NCBI GenBank assembly: GCA_024681795.1
Contig: JAILAD010000078.1
Span: 124,001-188,000, forward strand
Source of the DNA: Lachnospiraceae bacterium
Lineage (GTDB): Bacteria; Bacillota; Clostridia; Lachnospirales; Lachnospiraceae
DNA: 64,000 nt
Direction: 5' to 3'
In this document: one piece after another, positions 1-8,977 of the stretch
Position numbering within the stretch: position 1 is the first letter of the stretch
How the letters are laid out: every line of letters starts with the position of its first letter
Program-made: the position numbers and the translations under genes
Notes under the pieces: model-generated
What the model was told of the DNA's origin: nothing
Seen by the model: the letters and a program-made list of their open reading frames with translations, nothing else
The model's database searches: none

Positions 1-213
1 GACCAGAAATATACCGAAACAAAGAACAATCACATAAATCGGCACATAATAGAAAAACGGATACATCACCCTGTTTCCGAAAAAAGCATTCAGGAGATAA
101 AGAATTCCTTTTACGGAAACTGAAAGAACCGGTTCCACAAGATCCGGTACCAGGGATGCATAATTTCTTAAACTAAGGATGAAAAATTCTCCGAAAATTT
201 CAAAAAATCCTCT
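1..213 (-). CDS. partial hydrophobic protein, left-edge fragment (start not found)
   Basis: On the minus strand a frame stays open from an in-frame TAG near 214-216 to the left edge. It reads through GILYLLNAFFG, MYPFFYYVPIYVI and IVLCFGIFLV, so it looks like the beginning of a membrane protein. I find no ATG, GTG or TTG at the head of this frame. A GAGAGG ribosome-like site followed by TTG lies near 200-212, but that TTG is in another frame and meets a stop after eleven codons. So this is either a gene broken by a frameshift or a false frame. The function is unknown, and the rest lies outside the window. Confidence 0.3.
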
Positions 214-250
214 CTATTCGTCTATATTCAAAAAACAGCAATAATATTAT

Positions 251-281
251 AACCCCCAAGATATCTATTATCAAGGGGGTT
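251..281 (-). terminator. hairpin terminator downstream of serA
   Basis: AACCCCC at 251-257 pairs with GGGGGTT at 275-281. Inside, a GATA/TATC extension follows a two-base internal mismatch. It lies about 45 bases past the serA stop on the minus strand. The T-run on the minus strand (TTTTTT) comes about 15 bases after the stem, so it is not a textbook U-tract. It may also stop transcription coming from the plus side. Confidence 0.6.
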
Positions 282-327
282 ATTTGCTTTCAGACTATTG
301 ATTTTTAAGGATTTTTGAAAGAAAGAA

Positions 328-1491
328 TTATTTTACCTTTCTTACACGGATTACACCTTCAATGGAGGATAAAGCGTTAACGATTTCATCGGTAACCACA
401 TCTTCCACATCCAGCATGGTATAGGCATAATCACCTTTGGACTTGTTGGTCATATCGGAAATATTAATTCCTTTTTCACCGAAAAGTGTGGTGAACTTGG
501 AAATCATATTGGCAATATTTTTATGGAAAATCGCTACACGACCTGCTTTGGTGCAGATTCCCATATCGCAGTTCGGATAATTTACGGAATTTAAAATGTT
601 TCCGTTTTCAAGATAATCAATCATCTCTTTTACTGCATTCTTTGCGCAGTTGTCTTCGGATTCTTCCGTGGAAGCTCCGAGGTGGGGAATGACGATACAT
701 CCTTCCTGACCTGCGGTTGTGGGATTTGCAAAATCGGATACGTATTTGCGAACCTTTCCTGCCTTGATTGCATCAATGACATCTGCTTCGTTCATAAGGA
801 CATCACGTGCAAAGTTAAGAAGGATTACGCCGTCTTTCATTTTATCGATTGCTTCTTTGTTAATCATTCCCTTGGTGGAATCCATAGCGGGAACGTGAAT
901 CGTGATAAAATCACAGTTTGCATAGATTTCATCCAGTGTATTTACATGGATGATATCGCGGCTTAAGTGCCATGCAGCATTTACGGAAAGATAGGGATCA
1001 TAACCGTAAACGGTCATTCCGAGAGATTTTGCAGCATTTGCTACCTTGACGCCGATTGCTCCGAGACCGATTACACCGAGTTTCTTTCCTTCGATTTCGG
1101 TTCCGGCAAATGCCTTCTTGGCTTTTTCCGCTGTTTTTGCAATGCCTTCGTCAGCCTTATTTTCTTTCACCCATTCGATTCCGCCCACAATGTCGCGGCT
1201 TGCAAGGAGCATACCGGCAATTACGAGTTCTTTTACACCGTTTGCATTGGCACCGGGAGTATTGAATACCACTACGCCTTTCTCGGCAAGAGTATCAAGA
1301 GGAATATTGTTTACTCCTGCTCCTGCACGTGCTACGCAGAGAAGATTATCGGAAAAATCCATTTCATGCATAACCGCACTTCTTACAAGAATTCCTTCTG
1401 CGGCATTAACATCATCCGTCTTTGCATAATTATCGTTAAAATAATCCAGACCCACCTGAGCAATGGGATTTAAGCAATGATAGTGAAACAT
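328..1491 (-). CDS. serA: D-3-phosphoglycerate dehydrogenase
   Basis: Oxidises 3-phosphoglycerate to 3-phosphohydroxypyruvate with NAD, the first step of serine synthesis. The 387-residue protein is the short class: a catalytic/NAD-binding core and one C-terminal ACT domain without the extra intervening domain of the long form. Visible motifs are the Rossmann GLGAIG near residue 145, the catalytic-histidine block HLGASTEES near 270, and an ACT-like end from about 315 (KGINISDM, AYTMLDVED) that in relatives often senses serine. It follows serC with a one-base TAATG overlap, so the two are probably translationally coupled. No phosphoserine phosphatase gene is in the window. Confidence 0.95.
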   Translation of the reverse strand: MFHYHCLNPIAQVGLDYFNDNYAKTDDVNAAEGILVRSAVMHEMDFSDNLLCVARAGAGVNNIPLDTLAEKGVVVFNTPGANANGVKELVIAGMLLASRDIVGGIEWVKENKADEGIAKTAEKAKKAFAGTEIEGKKLGVIGLGAIGVKVANAAKSLGMTVYGYDPYLSVNAAWHLSRDIIHVNTLDEIYANCDFITIHVPAMDSTKGMINKEAIDKMKDGVILLNFARDVLMNEADVIDAIKAGKVRKYVSDFANPTTAGQEGCIVIPHLGASTEESEDNCAKNAVKEMIDYLENGNILNSVNYPNCDMGICTKAGRVAIFHKNIANMISKFTTLFGEKGINISDMTNKSKGDYAYTMLDVEDVVTDEIVNALSSIEGVIRVRKVK

Positions 1492-2591
1492 TACATGTTC
1501 TCCTTTTCAAATTTCTTCATAAAATCAACAAGTTTCTCAACACCTTCAATCGGCATTGCATTGTAGATACTTGCTCTCATACCGCCGACGGTTCTGTGAC
1601 CTTTTAAGTTAACAAAACCTGCTTCGGTAGCTTCTTTGATGAATTTGGCTTCCGTTTCCGCTTTCTTGTCTGCATCTTCGATATTGCAAACAAAAGGAAC
1701 GTTCATTAAGGAACGGTCTTCTTTTACAACGGTTCCTCTGAACAATGCGGATTCGTCAAGATAATCGTAAAGAATTGCAGCTTTCTTTTCGTTAAGTGCC
1801 TTCATAGCCTCAAGTCCGCCCATCTTCTTTAACCACTTGAATACCTTGCCGCAGATATAAATGGTATAGCACGGAGGTGTATTGTAAAGGGAATCGTTGT
1901 CTGCCTGGGTCTTCCATTTCAACATGGTCGGGGTTCCGGGAAGAACGTCATCCGTAATCAAATCTTCCCTGATGATTGCGATAACACATCCTGCAGGTCC
2001 GATATTCTTCTGTACACCGCCGTAGATTACGGCATATTTGCTTACATCAACAGGCTCGGATAAGAAACAGGAAGAAACATCGGATACTAAATCTTTGCCT
2101 TTGGTGTTCGGAAGGGTTTTGAACTTGGTTCCGTAAATGGTGTTGTTCTCACAGATATATACATAGTCCATATCATCCGTAATCGGAAGATCGGAGCAGT
2201 CGGGAATATAAGAGAAGGTCTTGTCTGCGGAAGATGCAAGTTCTACCGCTTCGCCGTAGATTTTTGCTTCTGCAAATGCTTTCTTGGCCCACTGACCGGT
2301 TAAAATATATCCGGCTTTTTTGTTCTTCATCATGTTCATGGGAACTTCGGCAAAGAACTGGTTTGCACCGCCCTGCAGGAACAGTACCTTGTAATTGTCG
2401 GGAATATTCATAAGTTCGCGAAGATCTGCTTCCGCATCCTTAATGATTTTGTCGTATACCTTGGATCTGTGGGACATTTCCATTACGGACTGACCACTGC
2501 CCTGGTAATCCAACATTTCATCTGCTGCTTCTTTTAATACTTCCTCAGGTAACACAGCGGGACCTGCGGAAAAGTTGTAAACTCTGGACAT
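1491..2591 (-). CDS. serC: phosphoserine aminotransferase
   Basis: PLP-dependent transfer of the amino group from glutamate to 3-phosphohydroxypyruvate, giving phosphoserine; related enzymes also act in pyridoxine synthesis. The 366-residue length and the N-terminal VYNFSAGPAVLPEEVL are typical of the family. The PLP lysine sits in YGGVQKNIGPAG near residue 194, and the C-terminal HRTVGGMRASIYNAM is the usual substrate-side segment. The ATG is preceded by a strong AGGAGG. It is the first gene of a two-gene serine operon, with a probable promoter about 30 bases upstream, and overlaps serA by one base. Confidence 0.96.
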   Translation of the reverse strand: MSRVYNFSAGPAVLPEEVLKEAADEMLDYQGSGQSVMEMSHRSKVYDKIIKDAEADLRELMNIPDNYKVLFLQGGANQFFAEVPMNMMKNKKAGYILTGQWAKKAFAEAKIYGEAVELASSADKTFSYIPDCSDLPITDDMDYVYICENNTIYGTKFKTLPNTKGKDLVSDVSSCFLSEPVDVSKYAVIYGGVQKNIGPAGCVIAIIREDLITDDVLPGTPTMLKWKTQADNDSLYNTPPCYTIYICGKVFKWLKKMGGLEAMKALNEKKAAILYDYLDESALFRGTVVKEDRSLMNVPFVCNIEDADKKAETEAKFIKEATEAGFVNLKGHRTVGGMRASIYNAMPIEGVEKLVDFMKKFEKENM

Positions 2592-2616
2592 CTTGTTTCC
2601 TCCTTTGAGCCAGTGA

Positions 2617-2644
2617 TTTATAATTATTGATAATAATTTAACAA
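2617..2644 (-). promoter_or_regulatory. probable promoter of serC-serA
   Basis: On the minus strand TTGTTA (2639-2644) and TATAAA (2617-2622) are 16 bases apart, just upstream of the serC ribosome site. The surrounding DNA is very AT-rich, so other registers are possible. Confidence 0.45.
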
Positions 2645-2716
2645 TATCAATCGCACACGATTATTATTTTATTCTTGTGTCTTTATCCCGTCAAGACCGA
2701 ATTGGAATCCGTTTTT

Positions 2717-4399
2717 TTATTCAACAGGTACGGGTGTATCAACAGGTGCGGGTTCCGCTGCCGGCGTGGGTTCCGGATTCGGAACGTTTTCGGGTGCGGC
2801 TGCTTCTCCTCCGTTTTCCTGCTGCTGTTGCTGTAAAAGTGCCTGAAGTGCAGCCTGTTCCGCAGCTGCCTGTGCATCCGCTTCTGCTTTTGCCGCAGCT
2901 CTTCTTGCTTCCGCAGCGTCGGCACGGGCACGTGCTTCGTCACGTTCTTTCTCTGCCTTTTCGGTTTCTTCCGCGGTGGCTTCCGGTTCGTAGAACATAA
3001 TAAGCGGAGTTCCTACTTCTACTTCCGGATAAAACTGTTTGATAAAGTTAAGCGGAAGGTTTACGCAGCCGTGGGAACCGCTGGTCTTATAAATATTGCC
3101 GCCGAATTTTCCTCTCCAGGTAGCATCATGCATACCGTATCCGCGCCAGATTCCCATCCAGTAATAAACGAAACTTTCATAATCAACACCTCGAAGCGTT
3201 ACATTGGTCGCTTTGTTTCTGACATACGCAAAAAGCTGAGGTGTGGAAGTTCCTCTTGCCATATTTCCGGATACGAAATCAGACTCCTGGAAAATGGATC
3301 CGTTTTTATAATAATAAAGATGCTGCTCGGTCAGATTGATTTCGATATAGGTATTTCCGACATCATCCTCACCCTGCGCAAACGCTTTGGAAATATATTT
3401 CGGCTCTCTTCTGATATTTGTTTCACCGCTTCTTAAATCGTCCAAAAGTGCTTTGGTTTCTGCGGCCTGGTCAAGCGTTGTTCCGTAAAGAACCTGAGAT
3501 TCCTTAAAATGAATTTCCTTTCCGCTTGTGGACATAAAGGTTCTGTCCTGATTTTTGGTATCATATTTATCGGCAAGTGATGCCACATATTCTTTTACGG
3601 CATTTTCATCCAGAATCAGATTTCCGTTTTCATCCGTTAAGAAATTATTGTTTTCATCAAGCGCAATCCACGAAGACGTAACGGCGGAATCCACTACTTC
3701 TTCGGTTTCTCCCATTTCATAGGTCAGTTTGAATGACTGGAAATCGGAGATTTTTTCATATAAAGTCTGTACTTTGCTTTCAAGTTCGGGGTTTTCTTTT
3801 GATTCATAGCAACCTGCTTCAACAAGGTTGATACTTTCCGCCTTATTCATAATGGCATCGGATACGGCATCCAGTACCTTGTCCGGATGAAGCATATCCT
3901 TGGTGCTGTCCTGAATCTGATATCCGGCATCATCCGTTAAAATAATCTCAATCTTATTATCCTCGCTGTAAAGCGGACCGGAGGACATGAACGGAGCATT
4001 TTCAAGCTGCATCTCGAGAAGACCGTGGTCAAAATTAATATCGGGAGTGATTCTTTCATCCTGATGCTGAATAAAATTCTTTCCCCACGCAATCAAGGGA
4101 TGTTCTTTTTTATAATCCGTAAGCGCGTTGGAATAATCCGTCTTGTATGCGATTGTTTTCATGTCAATCGTATAGATGTCCCCGTTAATATCGGTAATGC
4201 TGATATTTTCATACGGTCTTTTGGCAACCAGAACGGAATTCGCTTCCTGTACGCTCATTCCGGTAATATCCGTTCCGTTAATTACGGTACCGTATGCAAA
4301 TCCACCGAAATAATAAAGTGCAACACATCCGTATAAAGCACATCCAATAATAACAACCCCCAATATTGCAATTATTGTATTTCGAATTGCGCCTTTCAT
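2717..4399 (-). CDS. L,D-transpeptidase with PG-binding-type N-terminal region and Ala/Glu/Pro tail
   Basis: A membrane-anchored YkuD-family enzyme predicted to form 3-3 cross-links in peptidoglycan or to attach proteins to it. Residues about 5-35 form one transmembrane anchor. About 40-330 resembles the peptidoglycan-binding region (PG_binding_4 type) that often precedes YkuD in Firmicutes. The YkuD domain spans about 345-470, with the nucleophile Cys445 in SHGCVNLP and an upstream His in the MHDATW segment. After the catalytic domain comes an unusual tail: a Glu/Ala/Arg helix, a five-Gln run, then a Pro/Glu/Ala/Val end (about 472-560). It appears monocistronic, with serC next downstream on the same strand. 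The family is clear; the exact cell-wall reaction is not. Confidence 0.88.
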   Translation of the reverse strand: MKGAIRNTIIAILGVVIIGCALYGCVALYYFGGFAYGTVINGTDITGMSVQEANSVLVAKRPYENISITDINGDIYTIDMKTIAYKTDYSNALTDYKKEHPLIAWGKNFIQHQDERITPDINFDHGLLEMQLENAPFMSSGPLYSEDNKIEIILTDDAGYQIQDSTKDMLHPDKVLDAVSDAIMNKAESINLVEAGCYESKENPELESKVQTLYEKISDFQSFKLTYEMGETEEVVDSAVTSSWIALDENNNFLTDENGNLILDENAVKEYVASLADKYDTKNQDRTFMSTSGKEIHFKESQVLYGTTLDQAAETKALLDDLRSGETNIRREPKYISKAFAQGEDDVGNTYIEINLTEQHLYYYKNGSIFQESDFVSGNMARGTSTPQLFAYVRNKATNVTLRGVDYESFVYYWMGIWRGYGMHDATWRGKFGGNIYKTSGSHGCVNLPLNFIKQFYPEVEVGTPLIMFYEPEATAEETEKAEKERDEARARADAAEARRAAAKAEADAQAAAEQAALQALLQQQQQENGGEAAAPENVPNPEPTPAAEPAPVDTPVPVE

Positions 4400-4431
4400 A
4401 AAATCTCCTTATTTTTTTCAATCCAATATTT

Positions 4432-4487
4432 CCGAAAACGTATTCTTTGTACTCTCGTTTTTTTCATATCCGTTTCGCCGAAAACGT
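4432..4487 (-). repeat. paired 10-bp direct repeat upstream of the L,D-transpeptidase gene
   Basis: CCGAAAACGT occurs at 4432-4441 and 4478-4487 (ACGTTTTCGG on the coding strand), 46 bases apart, in the 111-base gap before the transpeptidase gene. The spacing and position suit a regulator-binding pair, but no regulator is identified. Confidence 0.35.
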
Positions 4488-4511
4488 TTTTATTTTCGCT
4501 TCGATTACGGA

Positions 4512-4850
4512 TTAGCTTTCCTGATTCTTCTTCTCAAGGGAAGCAATCGCTTCTTTTTTCATCGGAATTCTGCAGTTTTTGTTGTTTCCGAATTCTACTA
4601 CAACGTCGTCTTCGTCGATATCAATAATCTGTCCGTAGAAACCGCTGGTCGTTACAACATAATCGCCGACCTCCATGGATTCCTTCATTGCCGCCTGCTT
4701 TTTCTGTTCCTTCTGGGAAGGACGAATCATTAAGAAATACATGATGGCCAAAAATGCAACAATATATAAAACGGTTGTTGCAACTCCTGCATAACTTCCG
4801 AAAATGTTTCCGAGGAAACCTCCGGACTGGGTAAGTAACAAATCAAACAT
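4512..4850 (-). CDS. yajC: preprotein translocase accessory subunit YajC
   Basis: Small membrane partner of the SecDF/SecYEG secretion machinery. The 112-residue protein has one hydrophobic helix (about 20-42, VLYIVAFLAIMYFLMI), the family hallmark RPSQKEQKK just after it, and a cytoplasmic beta-rich domain with DYVVTTSGFYGQI. Most homologues are 85-115 residues, so it is full length. It lies 26 bases downstream of tgt, the arrangement seen in many bacteria. secDF is not in this window. Confidence 0.92.
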   Translation of the reverse strand: MFDLLLTQSGGFLGNIFGSYAGVATTVLYIVAFLAIMYFLMIRPSQKEQKKQAAMKESMEVGDYVVTTSGFYGQIIDIDEDDVVVEFGNNKNCRIPMKKEAIASLEKKNQES

Positions 4851-4876
4851 AACTTTTTCTCCTTTATAAAAACCTT

Positions 4877-6019
4877 TTATTCTTCCCCGCCTTCCATTCC
4901 GGCGAGTTTCTTTCTCTTATATTCCTTAAAATTGCCGGAGTCCAGTGCGTCGCGTATTTCTTCGGTCAGCCTGTTGTAAAAATACAGGTTATGAATGACA
5001 CAGAGTCTCATTCCGAGCATTTCTTTTGCTTTCAGAAGATGTCTGATATAGCTTCTTGAATATCTTAAACAGGTCGGGCACATGCATCCGGGCTCAATCG
5101 GATTTTCGTCCGTTTCATATCTGGCATTCAGAAGGTTGATTTTTCCGAAATTCGTATATAAATGTGCATGTCTTGCATTTCTGGAAGGATATACACAGTC
5201 GAAGAAATCAATTCCTCTTTCCACTCCTTCGAGAATATTTGCCGGAGTTCCGACACCCATCAGATATACGGGTTTGTTTCCGGGAAGATGCGGTACGGTC
5301 TGCTCAATCATGTCGTACATTTCTTCATGTGTTTCGCCTACCGCAAGTCCGCCGATTGCATATCCGGGAAGGTCAAATTCACCGATTCTTTTGGCATGTT
5401 CAATCCGGATGTCGGCAAAAACAGCCCCTTGATTGATTCCGAAAAGAAGCTGGTTTTTATTGATCGTATCTTCTCTTTTATTCAGTTCGTCCAGTCTGGT
5501 TTTACATCTTTCAAGCCATCTGGTCGTTCTCTCAACCGACTGTTCCACATAACTTCTGTCCGCACGGCTTGACGGACATTCGTCAAAAGCCATCGCAATC
5601 GTAGACGCAAGATTTGACTGGATCTGCATACTTTCTTCCGGCCCCATAAAAATCCTGTGTCCGTCTATATGAGACTGAAAGGTCACGCCCTCTTCTTTGA
5701 TTTTACGAAGACCTGCCAGGGAAAACACCTGAAAACCGCCTGAATCCGTAAGAATCGGTTTGTTCCAGGACATGAATTTGTGGAGGCCTCCCATTTTCTT
5801 TACGATTTCATCTCCCGGTCTTACATGAAGATGATAGGTATTGGAAAGTTCCACCTGGGTTCCGATTCGTTCCAGATCTTCCGTAGAAACGGCGCCTTTA
5901 ATGGCAGCAACCGTTCCGACATTCATGAATACCGGAGTCTGAATGGTTCCGTGTACGGTTTCGAATTCGCCTCTTTTTGCCGCACCTTCTTTGGTTAAAA
6001 TCCTGAATTCTCCGTTCAT
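4877..6019 (-). CDS. tgt: queuine tRNA-ribosyltransferase
   Basis: Exchanges the wobble guanine of GUN-anticodon tRNAs for the queuosine precursor preQ1. The 380-residue protein shows the conserved DSGGFQVFSL near residue 92, the nucleophile-region FDCVYPSRNARH near 270, and the zinc-site cysteines in GCMCPTCLRYSR near 308-316 with a later His. The first gene of the group (the lactonase-like gene) overlaps the tgt start by four bases (ATGA), and yajC follows. No preQ1 synthesis genes are seen here, so the base may be made elsewhere or salvaged. Confidence 0.96.
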   Translation of the reverse strand: MNGEFRILTKEGAAKRGEFETVHGTIQTPVFMNVGTVAAIKGAVSTEDLERIGTQVELSNTYHLHVRPGDEIVKKMGGLHKFMSWNKPILTDSGGFQVFSLAGLRKIKEEGVTFQSHIDGHRIFMGPEESMQIQSNLASTIAMAFDECPSSRADRSYVEQSVERTTRWLERCKTRLDELNKREDTINKNQLLFGINQGAVFADIRIEHAKRIGEFDLPGYAIGGLAVGETHEEMYDMIEQTVPHLPGNKPVYLMGVGTPANILEGVERGIDFFDCVYPSRNARHAHLYTNFGKINLLNARYETDENPIEPGCMCPTCLRYSRSYIRHLLKAKEMLGMRLCVIHNLYFYNRLTEEIRDALDSGNFKEYKRKKLAGMEGGEE

Positions 6020-7074
6020 GCTTTCACCGGTACAAAAATAATGCAGTTCGGATGCTCGATCTTAATTTCTTTCGAGGACATGTAAATCAGTCCTTTTTCC
6101 ATGTCGCAGGCAAAAAACGTCATAGTGCCGGATTCATGGTTTAAACTTACCAAATGTCTGTTGTCCGGATAAATCAGGGCATCCTTCGGATAGGAACCGC
6201 TGATCGGAAGACAAAGTACACGGCTTAATTCTCCGGTTTTATCGTCTCTTTTGAAAATACATACGGAGTTATCACCGGCGTTCGTTGCACAGATATGTTC
6301 GCGGTCGGCCGATAACGTCAGTGCGCAGGAAATGCTTTTGCTTGCGTGATACTCGTTTAAAGTGGAAATGGACTGTATTTTTTCAAACTCGGGATCATGT
6401 TCGCTTACGAGTTCATAAGAAAATACATCAACCGTATTTGCAAGCTCGTTTACTATATAAATATATTTTCCGTCTGCAGAAGTAATCAGATGCCTGGGTC
6501 CGGAATTCATTTCACTGCGGATAATGTCAATCTGGCGAAGAGTTCCTTTATTATGGTCAAGTTCATAAACATAGGTATGGTCCATACCGCTGTCCGTTGC
6601 AAATAAGAACCGGTTGTCACGGGACATTTTTGCGCATGTAACATGAGGCTGGAAATTACGTTCCATAACGTCGCCTAAGCCCTTAAAATAAATCTCTTCC
6701 GTGATTTCTCCGACACCTCCGTCATCATTTAAGCGAAGTACGGTCAGTTTTCCGTCATGATATCCGGAAACAAAGATAAATTTATCATTATAATCAACGG
6801 ATAAATAACATCCGCGCATTCCGTTTATGGATGCTTCGTTTATTTCCTCCAAAAAACCGTCATCGAGGATACGGAAGCCTTTTACGCCGAAATCAGTGAT
6901 GGAATAAAGAAATTTCCGGCTGTGGGCACAGGTCAGATAGGAAGAATTCGAAATGGCAACCTTGCCTTTTTCCGTAAAAACTCCCGTCTCATTGTCTACG
7001 TCATAAATCGTGATACCACGTTTGTCTTTAGAAGTATAAGTGGAAACATATGCCACATATTTGGTATTATCCAT
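6016..7074 (-). CDS. lactonase-family seven-bladed beta-propeller protein (6-phosphogluconolactonase-like)
   Basis: A cytoplasmic 352-residue protein of the YbhE/Pgl-type lactonase family; characterised members hydrolyse 6-phosphogluconolactone. Typical phrases are YVSTYTSKDKRGITIYDVD at the start, PRHLITSADGKYIYIVNE near residue 195, SADREHICATNAGDNSV near 260, and a closing CIIFVPV. No signal peptide is present. A GGGAG site seven bases before the ATG supports the start. It heads the tgt-yajC group with an ATGA overlap. No pentose-phosphate genes are adjacent, so the substrate is an inference from family membership. Confidence 0.75.
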   Translation of the reverse strand: MDNTKYVAYVSTYTSKDKRGITIYDVDNETGVFTEKGKVAISNSSYLTCAHSRKFLYSITDFGVKGFRILDDGFLEEINEASINGMRGCYLSVDYNDKFIFVSGYHDGKLTVLRLNDDGGVGEITEEIYFKGLGDVMERNFQPHVTCAKMSRDNRFLFATDSGMDHTYVYELDHNKGTLRQIDIIRSEMNSGPRHLITSADGKYIYIVNELANTVDVFSYELVSEHDPEFEKIQSISTLNEYHASKSISCALTLSADREHICATNAGDNSVCIFKRDDKTGELSRVLCLPISGSYPKDALIYPDNRHLVSLNHESGTMTFFACDMEKGLIYMSSKEIKIEHPNCIIFVPVKA

Positions 7075-7147
7075 CGGTTTGCTCCCTTTTCTTTCATTTC
7101 AATACAAAAAGACGCAAAAATACTTATATATGTTATCACAATATATA

Positions 7148-7175
7148 TTGACTTTGCAAACATTAAATGTATAAT
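7148..7175 (+). promoter_or_regulatory. promoter of the regulator-potABCD operon
   Basis: TTGACT (7148-7153) and TATAAT (7170-7175) with a 16-base spacer on the plus strand. Transcription would start near 7182, upstream of both operator-like palindromes and about 90 bases before the regulator ATG. Confidence 0.65.
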
Positions 7176-7198
7176 CTAAATTGTTTGTTTACTTTTAC

Positions 7199-7213
7199 TA
7201 AACCAAAAGTTTA
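7199..7213. promoter_or_regulatory. operator-like palindrome 1
   Basis: TAAAC-CAAAA-GTTTA, part of a 21-base unit (7197-7217) repeated at 7240-7260. It lies just downstream of the predicted start point. A further GTTTAC half-site occurs at 7187. Most likely bound by the adjacent HTH/cupin regulator (inference). Confidence 0.6.
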
Positions 7214-7241
7214 CTTTTATTTTGAAATTTCTTAGTTTCAC

Positions 7242-7256
7242 TAAACAAAAAGTTTA
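7242..7256. promoter_or_regulatory. operator-like palindrome 2
   Basis: TAAAC-AAAAA-GTTTA, the second copy, exactly 43 bases from the first, so on roughly the same DNA face after four turns. It ends just before the GGAGG ribosome site of the regulator gene (7263-7267), so binding there could block elongation or translation. Confidence 0.6.
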
Positions 7257-7274
7257 CTTTGTCGGAGGCGCAAA

Positions 7275-7814
7275 ATGGAAATCGGTAATAAAATCAAACG
7301 ATTACGGATTTTAAAAGGGTTGACACAGGAAGAACTTGCCGACCGCTGTGAATTATCCAAGGGATTCATTTCCCAGGTGGAACGTGACTTGACATCTCCC
7401 TCCATCGCCACATTAATGGATATTTTAATTGTTCTCGGAACGGACCTGCCGGAATTTTTCAGTAATGAAGAAGAAGTTCAGATTGTATTTTCGGGTTCCG
7501 ATTATTTTGAAAAAGTGGATTCGGATTTATCCAATACGGTTAAGTGGCTGATTCCGAATGCCCAGAAAAACATGATGGAGCCGATTCTTGTAACGCTCAA
7601 ACCAAACGGAAAGACTTATCCCGACAATCCTCACGAAGGAGAAGAATTCGGATATGTCTTATCCGGAAGCATCCGGATTCATATCGGAAACAAAACGTAT
7701 CAGGCAAAGAAGGGCGAGTCGTTTTATTACTCTCCCGCCTCCTCACATTACATTGATACCGTAAATAAAGAAGGCGCCAAATTTATCTGGGTCAGCACCC
7801 CGCCGACATTTTAG
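7275..7814 (+). CDS. XRE-family transcriptional regulator with C-terminal cupin domain
   Basis: A 179-residue DNA-binding regulator, probably of the polyamine transport genes it precedes. Residues about 5-60 form the helix-turn-helix ([19 protein letters not shown], then [12 protein letters not shown]). About 105-175 is a single cupin barrel ([36 protein letters not shown]) expected to sense a small ligand. This architecture matches PuuR-type regulators of putrescine metabolism. GGAGG lies seven bases before the ATG. potA begins 42 bases after its stop on the same strand. The palindromes at 7199 and 7242 are the likely autoregulatory sites. Confidence 0.88.
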   Translation: MEIGNKIKRLRILKGLTQEELADRCELSKGFISQVERDLTSPSIATLMDILIVLGTDLPEFFSNEEEVQIVFSGSDYFEKVDSDLSNTVKWLIPNAQKNMMEPILVTLKPNGKTYPDNPHEGEEFGYVLSGSIRIHIGNKTYQAKKGESFYYSPASSHYIDTVNKEGAKFIWVSTPPTF

Positions 7815-7855
7815 AACATTTCAGAATTAAGAAACACCATAAAGGAATCACGCTC

Positions 7856-8977
7856 ATGAGCAAACACTTAATCGATCTTCAGAACATATCCAAATCATAC
7901 GGAAGCAATCTCGTGCTCGACGAGATGAATCTTTATATCCGGGAAAACGAATTCTTAACGCTTCTCGGTCCTTCCGGCTGCGGAAAAACCACAACATTAA
8001 GAATTATCGGCGGATTTGAATCTCCCGATGTAGGTAAAGTAATCTTTGACGGCGAAGACATTACCCGCCTTGCACCGAACAAAAGACAGCTCAATACGGT
8101 TTTTCAGCAGTATGCGCTCTTTTCCCATATGACGATTGCGGATAATATCGCGTTCGGTCTGAAAATCAAAAAGAAATCCAAAGCCTATATCGATGACAAA
8201 ATCAAATATGCTTTAAAACTCGTAAACCTTGAGGGGTACGGCTCCAGATATCCGGATTCCTTATCCGGCGGCCAGAAACAGCGTATCGCCATTGCACGTG
8301 CCATCGTAAACGAACCGAAAGTACTGCTTCTCGATGAGCCTTTGGGCGCACTGGATTTAAAATTAAGACAGGATATGCAGTATGAGTTAATCCGACTGAA
8401 AAAAGAGCTCGGAATTACCTTTATCTATGTTACCCACGACCAGGAGGAAGCCCTTACGATGTCCGATACGATTGTGGTCATGAATCAGGGTTACATTCAG
8501 CAGATCGGAACTCCGGAAATGATTTACAATGAGCCGGAAAATGCGTTTGTTGCCGATTTTATCGGAGATTCCAACATTATCTCTTCCACTATGATCCGGG
8601 ATGAACTGGTGGAAATTCTCGGTGTGAAATTCCCCTGCGTCGACAAAGACTTCGGAGAAAACAAGCCCGTTGACGTTGTCATCCGTCCCGAAGACGTGGA
8701 AATGGTCAAAATCCCGGAAGAAATTACGGATGAAGAAATTGCATCCGAAAACAATCCCGCAAAATACGGAAGAATTCAGGGCGTGGTAACGCATCTTATA
8801 TTTAAAGGCGTTCATTATGAAATGGAAGTCATGGCAAACGGGTTTGAGTGGCTTGTTCATTCCACTTCCCTCTTCCCCATCGGCCAGAAGGTCGGAATCA
8901 ATGTGGATCCTTTTAACATTCAGATTATGAATAAGCCCGAAAGCGAAGACGAGGAGGCTGTGGCAATTGAAGAATAA
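7856..8977 (+). CDS. potA: spermidine/putrescine ABC transporter ATP-binding protein
   Basis: The ATPase that powers polyamine import. The 373-residue protein has Walker [13 protein letters not shown] near residue 38, the signature [14 protein letters not shown] near 137, Walker [12 protein letters not shown] near 160, and the switch His in [11 protein letters not shown]. Residues after about 240 form the TOBE-type regulatory end typical of PotA/MalK ATPases, finishing in an acidic tail. It follows the HTH/cupin regulator and overlaps potB by 11 bases. The complete potABCD set supports polyamine specificity over other MalK-type roles. Confidence 0.95.
   Translation: MSKHLIDLQNISKSYGSNLVLDEMNLYIRENEFLTLLGPSGCGKTTTLRIIGGFESPDVGKVIFDGEDITRLAPNKRQLNTVFQQYALFSHMTIADNIAFGLKIKKKSKAYIDDKIKYALKLVNLEGYGSRYPDSLSGGQKQRIAIARAIVNEPKVLLLDEPLGALDLKLRQDMQYELIRLKKELGITFIYVTHDQEEALTMSDTIVVMNQGYIQQIGTPEMIYNEPENAFVADFIGDSNIISSTMIRDELVEILGVKFPCVDKDFGENKPVDVVIRPEDVEMVKIPEEITDEEIASENNPAKYGRIQGVVTHLIFKGVHYEMEVMANGFEWLVHSTSLFPIGQKVGINVDPFNIQIMNKPESEDEEAVAIEE

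Noticed and set aside
682-1473. Plus-strand open frames opposite serA
   Set aside because: They lie entirely over serA, have no ribosome site and read as nonsense in the antisense frame.
4470-4497. Intrinsic terminator after yajC
   Set aside because: A short CGTTT/AAACG stem has a T-run only on the plus strand, where no gene ends.
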